Assembly: GCA_023105745.1 (NCBI GenBank)
Contig: JALGQZ010000009.1
Span: 7,662,937 to 7,726,936 of the forward strand
Source of the DNA: Austropuccinia psidii
Taxonomy: Eukaryota > Basidiomycota > Pucciniomycetes > Pucciniales > Sphaerophragmiaceae
Direction of reading: 5' to 3'
Length of the DNA: 64,000 nucleotides
A program made the translations under genes and the position numbers. The first letter of the stretch is position 1, and the number at the start of each line of letters is the position of its first letter. The notes under the pieces were generated by a model, which was not told the origin of the DNA, did no database searches, and saw only the letters and a program-made list of their open reading frames with translations. Below, piece by piece: positions 12,159 to 23,880 of the stretch.

Positions 12159-15100
12159 TTATTGAGGAATTGGTCTTCTCTCATGTCTGAATCTTCTGAG
12201 AAACTTTTGGGAATCAGGTATCTTACTTTCTTCAACCCACTCATCTTCATGTTGTGGATTTCTGTACCTGACTAAGTATTCTCTTTCATTTTTACCCCTA
12301 AGTCTTCTTTCTTTTAAGACTTTCAGTACTTTCTTTTCCTCACTTGGTTCAAGTGGGGGTACTTCTAAGGGTGTTTCATTTCTCAAAGGAAATAATTCCT
12401 TATCACTTGATGTGTAATGCTTTACAAGACTGACAGGGAAAGTTGGGTGTTTGTTTCCTAACTCTCCTGACAGTTCTACTTGTACTGCATTTGTCTCATG
12501 GAGGGCTTTAATAATAAATGGTCCTGCAAAGGAATCTTTCAATTTCTTTGGACCTTTAATATTATTAAAGTTCAAGGTTGAAACTAGTATTAAGTCCCCT
12601 ACTTTGAATTCTGGTGTCTTATGACTTTTATCCCATTTCTGCTTAGCATATTCAAAGGCATCATTCATGCTTTGATTTGCATGATGTCTCACTTTATCAA
12701 GCAGTAGCTTAAAGCTTGAAGCAGTTGGATGAATGTCAACCAAATCTTTTTTCAAAGTATCAACTGGAAGTTTGGGGTTCCATCCTTTTTCCAACATTGC
12801 AGGAGTCTTGCCTGTTGAAGCATGGATGGAGGTCTTGTAGGCTAATTCCAATGCTGGTATAAGAGTACACCAATCATGGGTAAAGCCATCAGAATCTTTA
12901 AACTCCAGGCCATAAGCACAAAATCTTCTGATCATGTCCTCAAGGGTTTGAATCATTCTTTCTGCCAGTCCATCTGTTTGTGGATGGTAGGCCGTTGAAA
13001 ATGATAATTTTGTACCCAAAAGCTTATGTAGATTAGTCCATAAGGCTGATGTGAATTTTGGGTCTCTATCACTAATGATATTTTTAAAGAGACCAGTATG
13101 GGATATGACTCTGTTCCAAATTAGAAGAGCTGTATCCATAGCTGTGTCATCTTTATGGCATGGTAAAAAGATTGGTGTTTTGCTATATCTGTCCACAATA
13201 ACAAGACATGCATTGTAACTTTTATCACCTCCAGGTGGTAAAGCAGTTACCCAATCCATGTGAACCACTTCCCATGGGGTACTTGGTTCTTGAATATGGA
13301 TCATTAAACCAAACCTTTTCCCAGTAGCTTTATTGGCTTTCTGGCATCTATCACAACTATGACAGTACTCAATGACATCTTTTCTCCAAGATGGCCACCA
13401 GGCACATGTCTTAATTCTTTCCATTGTTCTGTCTTCAGACAGATGTCCAGAATAAATGTTATCATGGCATTCTAGTAGTATTGTGTTAATCAACATTCTA
13501 CTACATAGGACCATGACACATGTGTGTTTAGATCTATGATATAGTATACCATCAAACAAATGAAATCTTCCATTATCATAAGATGTTTTCCAAATATCAT
13601 CCAGAGAATTAGCCAAGGCTACATCTTTACAATCTTTGTCAAGTAGAGCAGTAAGAATATGACAATTCTTATCTTGCCTGTAGCTTTCTCTAACCTCTTC
13701 AAAGAATTCTGTTCCAACATCTGTGATATTGATTCCTTCAATTGGGATTTGAGGTTCTGCACTTGTAGGAACATAGGCAGGATTATCAGGTGTATTGGGT
13801 AATGCCCATCTACTTAAGCCATCAGCATTCTTATGAATATTTCCAGCTTTATGTACTATGGTCATGTTGCCTCTATACTCCTGTATAGCAATCTGCCATC
13901 TTAACATGTGTCTGTTTGGAGTCTTCATGTTAAGAAGTGATTTTACTGCATTACAATCAGTAATTACTTCAAACACACTACCATCAAGATAATAATGAAG
14001 TTTTTCCAGAGCCCAAACAAGGCAAAGGCACTCCATTTGGCTAGCTCCATATGTTGCCTCAGTAGGTTTAATTTGTCTTGAAATAAAACAAACTGGACCT
14101 TCATAAGGTTTGTCATTGACAATTTGAACTTGATGAAGAGCAGCTCCTAAACCATCACCACATGCATCAATATACAGCTTAAAAGGAAGTTTCCAGTCTG
14201 GCATCAATAATAATGGTGCATTGGTCAAGGCATGCTTGATTTTATCATATGCTTGAATTCTCTCCTGTGTCATTTCAAAAACAGTCTGTTGATCACAAAT
14301 TCTGTATAATGATCTGGCATGGATTGCAAAATCTTTAAGGTGTTGCCTGTAATAACTGGCAAATCCTAAGAAAGACATCATCTCTTTTTTGTTCTGGGGC
14401 ATTTGTTTCAGTAAAACTGCAGCCACTTTGTTTTTGTCAACACCAAGGCTTAGTCCTGATACTACATGTCCCAGAGCTTTCAACTCATGAAACCCAAAAT
14501 TACATTTTTTAAGAGAAATTTTCATGTTCACTTGTAGAATTTTCCTAAGTACTAATGAAAGTCTCTCTAAATGTGATTGCCAGGTTTCTGAACAAATGAT
14601 AATGTCATCAATATAAATGATTAACCATCCCTCTGATAATTCATGTGGGAATATGGTATTCATCATTCTTTGATAATGAGAGGGTGCATTTTTAATACCA
14701 AAAGGCATCCTCAAATATTCATAAATACCACAATGAGCTATTATTCTCAATAATTTCCTTGCATGAGGTGTTAAAACATTCTGATGGAAGCCTTTAAGAG
14801 CATCCATGGAAGTAATAAACTTTGCTTTGGATAATTGAGTCAAAGTCTCATGGATTCTAGGGATTGGATACCTGTCTGGAATAGTATAGGTGTTCAATGC
14901 CCTAAAATCCCCAACCATCCTTGACTTATCATTATGCCAAGTAATGATTACTGGAGTTGTGACTTCTACTTCCTCATTGTGTCCAACTTTTCTAAGAACT
15001 CCCAGTTTCATTAGTTCATGAATATGACTTTCTAATGCTTCTCTAGCCCTAGGGCTAGCTGGGTAAGCTGGTCTTCTTAATAGTGGGGGATAAGGTCTCT

Positions 15101-17927
15101 CCACGTTAAGCATGATATCCACTTCATGGCCTTTTATAGCCCCAAGTGGTTCATCATCAGAAGCAAAGGCTTTTTGAAATTGAAATAAAATTTCAATAAG
15201 TTCTTCCTTCATTTCTGGTGTTAATTCAGGACTAATTTGTGCTTCACTTAATTGATCTGACACAAATTTTTCTTTATTAACATTTTTTACTTGTTGAATG
15301 ACAGTAATTTCTTTTCTTTCTGGAGAAAAAGCAAATTTTTGCCTTTTATTTTCCCCTATAGTGAAATATCTGTCCTTATAATTATTAATATCAATACCAT
15401 AGATATTGAGATAATCATTCCCAAGTATAAAGTGTTGTGAAGTACAATTATTCATAACAACAAATTCAGCTTTCAATCTCATACTTCCTGCAGGGTGAGG
15501 AAATATTATTGTAGCTTCAAATATACCCAAAGGATGCATATTCTGGCTAGCACTGCTGAATTTTACACCTTCAATTGGCATCAGCTTGTCTTGCCAATTG
15601 GTATAAATTTTGTCAAGATAATCTTTCCCAACACAAGTGCAAAAAGCACCTGAGTCAAGATGTATCTTGGCTTCTGTGTTATTTATCACAATATTAGTGA
15701 TACAAGATGACCCAGCTGTATAACCTTTACCTCTGGCAGGTTTGGTTTTTTGCATTCTGGCATCTTGCACATGTATGAGATCCATACATTCATCACTGTA
15801 CTGTGGTAAGTGAGTATGTACCTCAGTGACCTCAAAAGAAACATTAATATTCTCTATACTAAGTTCTTCTGATGTTTCTTCTTCTTCTGAAGGTTCAGAA
15901 TCACTTTCATGTAAAGCTACCTCAGTTTCTTTTGTGTCTTCCGCTTTTTCTACACTTATCTCATTGACTCTTGTCTTTTTTGGACAAGTGTTTGCTAAAT
16001 GAGATGTGCTTCCACATTTATGACATTTCAAAGGAGGTCTGTCATGTGGTTTATTTGGTTTTGAAATTGGTTTCCCACTAGTCTTGTTGTCTATTGGGGG
16101 TTTATACCAATTTCTTCCAATTTTTGTTCTAGTAGTGATATCCTCCATAGCATTGATATAATCTTCTGTAGAGCAAGGCTCAATACATCTGCTTCTTATA
16201 GCATGCTCAAGGTCACCACCACACTTTCTTAATATCCTTTCATGTACCATTGGTTCAGACATATCAGGATGAAGGGCAGTTAATCTGTCCTTCTGTTTAA
16301 GAAACCAAGTCATGGGCCTGTCCCTCTCAATATTAAAAATGGCTTCCTCAAAAGAATTTTCCATTCTAAATCTCCAGGAATCATTTGCCCATTTGGAAAT
16401 AACTTGTTCTTTCCACCAAGGCCAGGAATGTTTTCCATGGTCTTGTCTCATCTTATAATACCATTTCTTAGCTGATTTGGTAAATAATGAGTGTAATCTG
16501 GCACTTATGTATTCATCTGGTATGTTAAAGTCTTCTTTGAACATATCAATTGTTTTCATAAATTCCATATGATTATATTCTCCTTCACCACTGAAGGTTG
16601 GCCATTCCTCTAATCTTGGAATGTCTTTGTAATTGCAAGCAGTTTCCACATCATTACTTGAAATTGTATGATGTAAATCATTATTCAAGTTAAGATCATT
16701 TCTGTCAAGAAATGGTGTGGATTGCCTTGGCAATTCATTTTTTAGTGATATATTATTAATACTTGATTGAATATCTTCTTTCAATTCAAGTCTTGCTTTA
16801 TCACTTTTTTCCAATTGTTCTTGAAAAAGAGCTGCATTGTGGCCAGTTGAATTTTCCAAGTTTTGAACTTGTATTTTCAATTCTCTTAACTGTCCAGTTA
16901 TAAAAGAAATTGAATTCTCATCTGGTTGATTGAGTAAGGTAACTTTATGCTCAAGTCTTTCACAAATTTGCGTCAAAGACAAAATATTTGCCTTATTAAC
17001 ATTTTCAAGGCCAATAATGGTCTTTTGTTGGTCTTTAACTTGTACTATCTCATTGCCTAGCTTTTGTTGGACATGATCAAATGCTTTAAATTTTGCCATA
17101 ATTTCTTTATTACAAGATTCAAAGTAAGTTACAAGCTTTACAGGGTCTATTTCTTTGGAAAGGATTGGTTCAATCTTTCCTCCTCCTTGTTTTTGAATTC
17201 CATCAAAGTTCTTGCCATATTGAACACATTGTCCATGGCTGTCTTTTCCTTCTTTGGAATTCTGTAATTCTGAGGGTAGGGCTTGTTCCACTTGGGCTTT
17301 GCCTTTCCCTTTGCCTTTTGCTTGCCCTTCTGGTTGGTCTTTGGGGCTTGCTTGGGCTTGTTTGGCACTTGTTGAGGCGGATTTTTGCTGGTGGATGCTT
17401 GAGGAGCTTCCACTTGGCTGTTGTCCTTGCCCTGGGCCAACTTCTTCTTCTGGTCTTCTGATAACATGCTTTGGTTTTTCAACCAAGCTTTTATCTGTTG
17501 GACTTGTCCTTTGACAGACATTGGTGTCCAACCCAATAGAAGATCTTCTGTCTTTTCTGGCCCCATGAACTTCTTCACTTGAAGATAAGAGTTCATGGTG
17601 CCTATCCAAAGACTTGGAAGGAGTTCCCACTCTTGTTGTTTTGACGCCAGGAACCAGTTTTTCCATTGGGATTGATAAATTTCCACAGTTGCCTGTTGGA
17701 AATGGTTCAGGTCTAACAGCAATAGCAGTTATGTCAGCTTCTGGACTCTCAATAAGAGGTTCAAAGGTGCTGGCTAACCTTTGGGAACTGGTGGAAGTTC
17801 TGGCATCCTCCATTTGTGCCTCTCCTCTGGGAGGACATTCTTGCCTTTTGGATTTATGGCTGGAATGTCCTGGTCCAGATCCATTTGATTGGATGGAGTA
17901 GTTGCTTCCACTTCTAGTAGGAGTCAT
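12159..17927 (-). CDS. Element B Gag-Pol polyprotein (1922 aa)
   Basis: One uninterrupted frame from ATG 17927. Residues 1-260 overlap ORF1 and are Ser/Gln-rich. About 280-400 is coiled-coil-like. About 440-600 is capsid ([31 protein letters not shown]). CCHC zinc knuckle is at 635-648. Aspartic protease has DSG at 758-760. RT has Asp1042 and YIDD at 1105-1108. RNase H has Asp1254, Glu1299, Asp1324 and Asp1369. The integrase finger is H1488, H1495, C1525, C1528, with catalytic Asp1558, Asp1620, Glu1656. A GPF module lies near 1802, and a chromodomain-like tail ([20 protein letters not shown]) at 1881-1900. All catalytic residues expected of the families are present. Gag and Pol share one frame, so no shift is needed between them. 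The start ATG lies inside candidate intron 17914-17975, so it should be read from unspliced RNA. An alternative is initiation further in, for example at Met277. Confidence 0.93.
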   Translation of the reverse strand: MTPTRSGSNYSIQSNGSGPGHSSHKSKRQECPPRGEAQMEDARTSTSSQRLASTFEPLIESPEADITAIAVRPEPFPTGNCGNLSIPMEKLVPGVKTTRVGTPSKSLDRHHELLSSSEEVHGARKDRRSSIGLDTNVCQRTSPTDKSLVEKPKHVIRRPEEEVGPGQGQQPSGSSSSIHQQKSASTSAKQAQASPKDQPEGQAKGKGKGKAQVEQALPSELQNSKEGKDSHGQCVQYGKNFDGIQKQGGGKIEPILSKEIDPVKLVTYFESCNKEIMAKFKAFDHVQQKLGNEIVQVKDQQKTIIGLENVNKANILSLTQICERLEHKVTLLNQPDENSISFITGQLRELKIQVQNLENSTGHNAALFQEQLEKSDKARLELKEDIQSSINNISLKNELPRQSTPFLDRNDLNLNNDLHHTISSNDVETACNYKDIPRLEEWPTFSGEGEYNHMEFMKTIDMFKEDFNIPDEYISARLHSLFTKSAKKWYYKMRQDHGKHSWPWWKEQVISKWANDSWRFRMENSFEEAIFNIERDRPMTWFLKQKDRLTALHPDMSEPMVHERILRKCGGDLEHAIRSRCIEPCSTEDYINAMEDITTRTKIGRNWYKPPIDNKTSGKPISKPNKPHDRPPLKCHKCGSTSHLANTCPKKTRVNEISVEKAEDTKETEVALHESDSEPSEEEETSEELSIENINVSFEVTEVHTHLPQYSDECMDLIHVQDARMQKTKPARGKGYTAGSSCITNIVINNTEAKIHLDSGAFCTCVGKDYLDKIYTNWQDKLMPIEGVKFSSASQNMHPLGIFEATIIFPHPAGSMRLKAEFVVMNNCTSQHFILGNDYLNIYGIDINNYKDRYFTIGENKRQKFAFSPERKEITVIQQVKNVNKEKFVSDQLSEAQISPELTPEMKEELIEILFQFQKAFASDDEPLGAIKGHEVDIMLNVERPYPPLLRRPAYPASPRAREALESHIHELMKLGVLRKVGHNEEVEVTTPVIITWHNDKSRMVGDFRALNTYTIPDRYPIPRIHETLTQLSKAKFITSMDALKGFHQNVLTPHARKLLRIIAHCGIYEYLRMPFGIKNAPSHYQRMMNTIFPHELSEGWLIIYIDDIIICSETWQSHLERLSLVLRKILQVNMKISLKKCNFGFHELKALGHVVSGLSLGVDKNKVAAVLLKQMPQNKKEMMSFLGFASYYRQHLKDFAIHARSLYRICDQQTVFEMTQERIQAYDKIKHALTNAPLLLMPDWKLPFKLYIDACGDGLGAALHQVQIVNDKPYEGPVCFISRQIKPTEATYGASQMECLCLVWALEKLHYYLDGSVFEVITDCNAVKSLLNMKTPNRHMLRWQIAIQEYRGNMTIVHKAGNIHKNADGLSRWALPNTPDNPAYVPTSAEPQIPIEGINITDVGTEFFEEVRESYRQDKNCHILTALLDKDCKDVALANSLDDIWKTSYDNGRFHLFDGILYHRSKHTCVMVLCSRMLINTILLECHDNIYSGHLSEDRTMERIKTCAWWPSWRKDVIEYCHSCDRCQKANKATGKRFGLMIHIQEPSTPWEVVHMDWVTALPPGGDKSYNACLVIVDRYSKTPIFLPCHKDDTAMDTALLIWNRVISHTGLFKNIISDRDPKFTSALWTNLHKLLGTKLSFSTAYHPQTDGLAERMIQTLEDMIRRFCAYGLEFKDSDGFTHDWCTLIPALELAYKTSIHASTGKTPAMLEKGWNPKLPVDTLKKDLVDIHPTASSFKLLLDKVRHHANQSMNDAFEYAKQKWDKSHKTPEFKVGDLILVSTLNFNNIKGPKKLKDSFAGPFIIKALHETNAVQVELSGELGNKHPTFPVSLVKHYTSSDKELFPLRNETPLEVPPLEPSEEKKVLKVLKERRLRGKNEREYLVRYRNPQHEDEWVEESKIPDSQKFLRRFRHERRPIPQ

Positions 17928-18092
17928 TTCACGTCAATTTTAATAAAAATTAGAGTAAAAGTGGATTGAATTCACCTGCAGGACCTTTAAAGGGCTCTTT
18001 GGTTATTAAACCCCTTGGTGCTGGGCTGGTTTGAATTTCAATACTGGACTCTGAGGCTTCAGAGTCTGAAGAACTTTCTCTGATGGAAGACA
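17147..18092 (-). CDS. Element B ORF1, three-exon candidate of unknown function
   Basis: Exons are 17976-18092, 17779-17913 and 17147-17712, with introns of 62 and 66 nt. Lengths plus one base from an upstream exon total 819 nt, or 272 aa plus stop. Unspliced, the frame is blocked by TAG and TAA between 17735 and 17777; both lie in intron 2. Exon 1 is Ser/Glu-rich. Exon 3 carries [19 protein letters not shown], a GWTP motif, a Lys/Gln/Pro-rich basic middle and a C-terminal helix-like motif ([20 protein letters not shown]) that recurs in C, D and E1. There is no ATG near the start; exon 1 begins AG|TG. It ends in TAG at 17147 and lies +1 relative to Gag-Pol (Gag-Pol is -1). Cellular role unknown. 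It is not a shadow frame, because the protein motifs are conserved between distant elements while the overlying Gag frame there is low-complexity. Confidence 0.65.
17713..17778 (-). other. Candidate intron 2 of element B ORF1 (66 nt)
   Basis: Donor CCCAAAG|GTTAGCC, acceptor TTGCTGTTAG|ACCTG, with CTGAC (fits the CTRAY branch consensus) about 20 nt before the acceptor. It removes both ORF1-frame stops and keeps phase 1 on each side. The donor is weaker than GTAAGT. Confidence 0.5.
17914..17975 (-). other. Candidate intron 1 of element B ORF1 (62 nt), containing the Gag-Pol ATG
   Basis: Donor CCTGCAG|GTGAATTC, acceptor CCTACTAG|AAGTGG. The Gag-Pol start ATG (17927) is 14 nt from the 3' end of the intron. 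The intron in E1 at the homologous place (31860-31921) is also 62 nt and also has an ATG 14 nt from its end. Confidence 0.62.
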
Positions 18093-18616
18093 CTAGAGAA
18101 AATTTAAAAATATAAGTTATTTTATCAAATAATAAAAATAACTTATAAACTCAACTTATTGAATAAAGTTGTTTTTATGTAATTTATGGCAAATTACGTC
18201 AAAAATAAAGAAAAATGTCTAAGATAAAAAGAAAAAAATATTTTTAGTAAAGATTTTATTTTTAAAGAATTTTTATTTGATTTATTATTTTCTTTAAAGA
18301 AATAATAATTATGCAATTAACAAGTTAATTAATCAAAATTATATTATTATTCACTTTATACTAGAATAACTCAAAGAATAAATTTCAAGTCTGTGATGTG
18401 AAAAAGCCACTAGTTAGACAAAAGAAATTTATTCCAAGTCACTCAATAGTATATTGTTTCAAACAATATTCTTAAGAAAAAAATAACTTTATTAATATTA
18501 TAAAGATTATTTATAAGGGATAAGTCCCAAAAAAGCCAATATTAAGACAAATATGGCAATTTTACGTCAAAAAACAGTAAAATAAGGTCTAGAATATGAT
18601 TTATGTCCCAAAAATT
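18093..18616 (-). other. Element B untranslated leader
   Basis: A very AT-rich stretch between the primer binding site and ORF1 exon 1. It ends in a pyrimidine-rich acceptor (TTTTCTCTAG) at 18093. The matching donor was not identified and may lie in this leader or in the LTR. No ORF of note. Confidence 0.55.
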
Positions 18617-18642
18617 GGTTTAAAATCACGGCCAGGCCCCCA
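18617..18642 (-). promoter_or_regulatory. Element B primer binding site
   Basis: The minus strand reads TGGGGGCCTGGCCGTGAT, then TTTAAACC. Similarity to the sites of A, D and E1 extends about 26 nt, and in E1 includes a complement of GGTTCAAAG, which looks like a tRNA T-psi-C loop. The tRNA species is not assigned. Confidence 0.65.
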
Positions 18643-18644
18643 AA

Positions 18645-20837
18645 TGTAAGGTTTGTCTATGAAACTCTTGATAATAGTAACAATATCAAGAGTACTATGA
18701 CTGTCCTCAGTAGAAAAATATAATATAATGAAATATTATAACCACAAATTTAAATATAATTATTAAAAATAATTATATAAAAAAAATAAATTTAATTATT
18801 ATTATAATAATATAATAATAAAAAAAATATAATAATTATAATAAATTATAATTATTCTATTATTGTTATAGTCACTGACAGTTATAACAATAAGAAGTGT
18901 AAAGCTCTTAATGAGACAATTACACGTGGAAAATAAGAATATTAACCACTTATAAATAATATAAATATTATTTATAAAAAGAATTAATCACACACTGTGC
19001 AGAAATAATTCTTTATAGAATAAAATTCTATATAAAAAAAACTATTACTAGATAAAAAAATATATAGAACTTTTAGAGAAAACTTACTTATAAGATTTAT
19101 TTAATACAACAAGTTATAAAACAACAGTTATTATATTAAATAATGATTATAAGTTAAAAACACGCCAAAAATCAATAAAATCAAAGATAAAACAACTTTT
19201 TATACTAAAATTTATGATTAAAGAGTTTTTGAGAGGAATTTGTGGATTTTAAAAGATATTTAAGATGATAATTTTATATAATAAAATTTATTATAGATGA
19301 TTACAACAATAATCTGAATTCTATGACTTCAATTCTTTAATTTAATAAATAAAGAATAAAAATAACTTAAGAATTACTTTTAATAATAAGATTTTATATT
19401 TAATAAAACTTTACCTGTTTAAATTTCTAATATGATTGGATTGATTATGATTGATGGACAAAAACAGTGATGAAAAGACTCTTTTTATGTCTACAGAGCA
19501 GCTCTCATGATTCATAATGGATGTAGAGGGCGTGCTCAGGTCAAAACTGAAAAACCATGCTTAAAAATTAAGTTCTTAACTCAAGGCAACTTATTTTTAC
19601 TTCCAATTTAAAGTTATCAGTGTTATTCTTAACTCCAAGTAACTTTAATCCTCATTTAGTTTAATTATTTTAAGTTTTAATATAAAATAAGTTTATTTAT
19701 ATTAAAGTTCATCACATGAACAACATAAAATCAGAGTTTCAAGCAGAAATCTCTTAAACTGAATTTTTAATTAATTTTTAAAGAAATCATAATTTTCTTT
19801 AAGCTTAATTAAAAAAGTAATTTTCCAGGCTAATTACCCAGGAAACCTATTAATAAAAGATACTTGAAATTTAATTTATATATTGATAATATTAAATTCT
19901 AAGCTGTGTGAAATTTTCAAGCAAATCCATTAAGATTTGGATTTTTAATGAATTTTTGAAGTTATTACTATTTTTCCACGTAAAATAGCAATACACACAA
20001 AACCTTAAGTTTTGATAAGGTTTTGATGATTGAAACCTTAAAGTTTTAAGCTTATTTAAGCTTTTTAAGCTTGATTAAGCTTTGACAGTTCTTAAAACCT
20101 TGATTCCAAGCCTGCTTATTGGGATTTACCCTCTTGGCAGCTTGAAATTCCTGTCCAATTTAGGATAAAACCAGTTTAAACCTTAAGGTTGGATCAAAGT
20201 CTAATCTTAAAGTTTAAATAAGGTTGAAAATCCTCCAATACAGGTGGACAACCTTAATTGAATCCTTGCAGATCCAAAAAGTTGGGTACCCCAGCTCTAT
20301 TTGGTCTTTTTCCTTTGTCCCACCTTTTTGCGTGGATTTTGCCCTTTTATTTATTTAAAGCCATACTATGGCCTTAAACCCTTTTAAATTGAGCTCACGC
20401 AGGATTTACATTCTGTATGGCAAATCCTTAGCCAATTCAGTAAATATACACCACACCTCAATTTTAACTAAAATTTTGGTAAAGTTGCATAAACCTTATG
20501 TAACTTTAAATTTAAGCTTAATTAAGCTTAAATTTAACAATTTTAAAAAAATGTTAAAAAGTTACATTAGTACTGTGAGATTCTTAAATCTTCTAATAAC
20601 ACAAGAAATAAGTGTTTTTGGGTATAACACCCTATGGGTGTACCCTAGGTTATTTTTGGTGTAGAATCCAAAAATGACATAATAATTATAACTTTGTTTA
20701 TCCAAAAAAAAGTTATACTTATTTTTTATTATTTTTTATTTTAAATTCAACTAAAAAGTCTGTTTAAGACAAATTTAATTGTTTATAAAATCATTTGTGG
20801 CCTTATGGGTATGTTAAACATACCTCACAGGCTCACA
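18645..20837 (-). repeat. Element B 5' LTR
   Basis: 2193 bp and near-identical to 9833-12025. Differences I could see include G/A near 10018, T/C near 10766, an A-run length difference, and T/TT near 19917. It should hold the promoter in element orientation, but no core motif was assigned. Confidence 0.96.
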
Positions 20838-20842
20838 TGAGA

Positions 20843-21242
20843 GGTGAATGTTTTGTTCACCCTTATTTGGTCTGAATCTGACCATAACTCAAGTAATACT
20901 GGTGCTAGCTCAGTTTGGCTAGCACCATTAGATAGCCCTGGCTTAGAGCTTCATTTTGAAGACCCATTTGATGGGGTTAAGCCTCTCCTTCTAGATTTTA
21001 GATGAGAGGTGAAAATTAAGGTTTATGCTCAGCAATACCTTTGAGCAGGAATAACTTTGTTATTTCTTGTCCTATGGTGATGGGACTTATATTTTAAGAA
21101 AGAGGTGAGTTTCCTCTTTCTTTTGATACCTTTTGAGCTAATTTGGCTCAGCTCCATGTTTTGGTGGTATTTTGGCTATACCATTGCTTTATGGTATTTT
21201 GGCTGTCATGCTTGTGCTCTGGTTTTGAGTCACAGGCTGACA
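20843..21242 (-). repeat. Element A 5' LTR, right piece
   Basis: It continues the LTR interrupted at 9832 after the TSD copy 20838-20842. It ends GCTGACA at 21242 and matches 93-492. Immediately to the right is integrase sequence of element C. Confidence 0.92.
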
Positions 21243-22330
21243 AAGTCAGTGGTTGATACAACTATCAAATCCCCTGCCTAAAAGTCTGGATTAGCATGTG
21301 ATTTGTCCTATTTGTCTGTGGAATATGCAAATGAGTCTTCCATGAATCTTAATGCATGCTTTCTAGCTTTGTCTAGAATTTCTTTGAAGCTGGAAGCTGT
21401 GGGATATATTTAAACCAAACACTTCCTCAAGGAATCCTGGGGTAGTCTGGGATTCCATCCTTTTTATAGAATAGCAGGATTCTGATTGGTAATTGCATGA
21501 GAAGATTTTCTATATGCTGGTTTTAGTTTAGGTCAAAGGGGACACCAATAATGGTGAATCCATCACAATATCTGAGCTCTAGGCCATATGTACAAAATCC
21601 TCTGACCATGTCTTCCAAGGTTTGGATTATTCTTTCAGCCAGACCATCAGTTTTTGGGTGGTAAGCTGTATAGAAGGATAGATTGGTCCCAAATAGTTGG
21701 TGAAGATTTGTCCATAGTTCTGAGGTAAATTTGGGATCTATGTAAATAATGATGTTTGTGAATATTCCAGTGCATGATACTACTGTATTCAATATCAGAA
21801 GTGCTGTATCCATGGCTGTATCATATATGTGACATGGAAAAAATATTGGAGTCTTACCAAGCCTTTAAAAAAGAACTAGGAAGGAATTAGAGCTTCTATC
21901 ACCTCTTGGTGGTAGGCCAGTCAATCAATCCATATGGACAATTTCCCAATGTCTACTGGGTTCTTGTATTTTAATCATATTTCCAAATCTTTGGCATGTA
22001 GATTTATTTTACTTTTGACATCTGTCACAGGTTTTGAAATATTCCAAAACATCCTTGTGCCACATTGGCCACCATATGAAGGTCTCGATTTTCTCCTTTC
22101 TATCCTCAGATAGGTGTCCTGAGAAGGGGCTGTGATGGCAACCCTTTAATACAAGGTTAATTAAGAATCTGTCTAAAACGGTCCTAACACATGTGTTTTT
22201 AGTACTATGGTAGATTCTACCATCAAATAAATGAAATATTCCTTCATAATATGAATTTTTCCATATTCTATCCAAGGAATATATCAAGGATTTATCTTGA
22301 GAATATTTAGCAAGTAATTGGCATAGAACT
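21243..22330 (-). pseudogene. Element C integrase remnant
   Basis: Fragments align with the integrase of B. They include the finger (DRFLINLVLKGCHHSPFSGH; YFKTCDRCQK), a second-Asp region changed to IIIYIDPKFTSELW (the usual SDRDP is altered), and the Glu region DGLAERIIQTLEDM. The sequence then decays through stops into (D/F)-AGDLIVVST next to the A LTR. It cannot encode an active enzyme. Confidence 0.85.
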
Positions 22331-23880
22331 ATAAAATTCTTATCCTGTGTTTAGCCATTTCTGACTGACTCAAACAAGGTAGTTTTAGGTCTGTAACACT
22401 GAGTCATTCTATTGGGATTTGTGGAGAAGCTTCTGGTACATAAGAAGGATTTTCAATTTCACTTGGTAATTTCTATCTTCTTAGTCCATCTGAATTTTTT
22501 TGAATATTCCAATCTTTTTGTACAATGGCCATATTAACTCTATATTCTTGTATGGATATTTTCCATCTGAGAATATGTGTGTTGGTTTTTTCCATTTTCA
22601 GAAGTGATTTCACAGTGGTAAAATCTGTTATAAATTCCAAAACACACCCTTCAAGGAAGTAATTAAGTTTCTTGAAGGCCCAGACAAGGCATACACATTA
22701 CATTTGACTTGCCCCAAATCTGTCTTCAGTAGGTTTGATTCAACTAAATAAGAAACATTTGGGTCCTTTTAAAGGTTTGTGATTAATAATCTGGACTTGT
22801 TGAAGTGAAGATCCTGATCCACCTTTGGATGAAATCATATAAATTTTAAAGGGAACCTTAAAATATGGCATCAGTAAGAGTGGGGAAGTGTTTAAGGATT
22901 GTCTCAGGGATCCAAATGCTTTGACTCTGTCAAGAGTCATTTTAAATAATGTGTATTTTTACAAAATTGCTAAAGAGGTCTTTATATGGATGCAAAGTGT
23001 TTAATGTGCTGTCTTCAGAATCATGCAAGTCCTAAAAATGACTGTATTTACTTTTTGTTCTGAGGCAAAGGTTTCAGTAGTAATTCTGAAAATTTATTTT
23101 TGTCAATAAAAAGGGATAGCCCAGATAACAAATCTCCTAGGGCTTTGAGTTCCTTGAATGAAAAATGAAATTTCTTTAAGGAAATTTTCATGTTTAAATA
23201 TTGGATTTTCCCCAAAGCTCTAGAAAATCTAGACATATGTTATTTCCAAGTCTTAGAACAGACAATAATGTCATAAATAAAAATTATCAACCATCCTTCT
23301 GAAAGTTCTTCAGGAAGGATTTCATTCATCATTCTTTGAAAATGTGAATGTGTATTCTTGATATAAAAAGGAATCCTTAAGTATTCATACACCCCACAAT
23401 GAACATTAAGACTCAAATATCTCCTAGCACTTAGCTTCACTAAATTTTTGTGGACTCCCTTTAGGGAATCCATAATTCTTTTGTATACTGCTTTAGATAT
23501 TTTAGTGAGGAAAATTTGGAGTTTTGGTATGTGATACCTGTCTGGGATAGTGTAAGTGTTTAGATATTTAAAGAACCCAGTCAGTCTGGATTCGCCATTA
23601 TGCCATCCAACAATGAAAGGTGTAGTTCTTTCTACTGCTTCATTATGACCAAGTTTTCCTATCGAACCGAGGTCCAAAGGTTCTTTAATGTGAAGCTCAA
23701 GGTCTTCTCTTGATTTTGGGCTTGCTGGGTATGCAGGCCTCCTTAAGAGTGGTGGATAAGGTCTCTCAATGTTCAAAATAATGTCAAATTGATGAAAAAT
23801 AATTTCCCCCAATGGCTTTTTATCTGATGAAAAAGCTTCTTTGTAGTCATATAAAAGGGAACAGAGTTAATTTTCCTGTA
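22331..23880 (-). pseudogene. Element C RT and RNase H remnant
   Basis: The RT region 23240-23812 is recognisable from [17 protein letters not shown] through [13 protein letters not shown] to [20 protein letters not shown]. The active-site box reads FIYD in place of YIDD, and motif A is MDSLKGVH. The RNase H part (22740-22940 and leftwards) has lost its first catalytic block: YMISSKGGSGSSL stands where [12 protein letters not shown] is expected. Several stops and frameshifts. Confidence 0.88.

Larger units (their letters stand above)
9833..20837 (-). mobile_element. Element B: complete, young chromovirus-type retrotransposon
   Basis: An 11005-bp element with two 2193-bp LTRs (TGTAAG...CTCACA). 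It is flanked by exact 5-bp duplicates TGAGA at 9828-9832 and 20838-20842 and inserted in the 5' LTR of element A. Coding is on the minus strand. It has a primer binding site, a leader, ORF1, an unbroken 1922-codon Gag-Pol frame and a polypurine tract. LTR copies differ by about four substitutions and two single-base indels. It is the most recent event in the window and the only element that looks capable of supplying its own proteins. Confidence 0.95.
1..21242 (-). mobile_element. Element A: decayed chromovirus-type Ty3/gypsy retrotransposon
   Basis: A minus-strand LTR retrotransposon. The 3' LTR lies at the left (cut by the window start) and the 5' LTR at the right. LTRs begin TGTCAG and end CTGACA on the plus strand. 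Order read on the minus strand is 5' LTR, primer binding site, ORF1, gag, protease, RT, RNase H, integrase with chromodomain-like tail, polypurine tract, 3' LTR. The pol frame holds several stops and frameshifts, so it cannot act alone. Two later insertions interrupt it: a solo LTR in the integrase (1765-3267) and the whole of element B in its 5' LTR (9833-20837). Its right end at 21242 abuts integrase sequence of element C, so A inserted into C. The left target duplication is outside the window. Confidence 0.93.
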
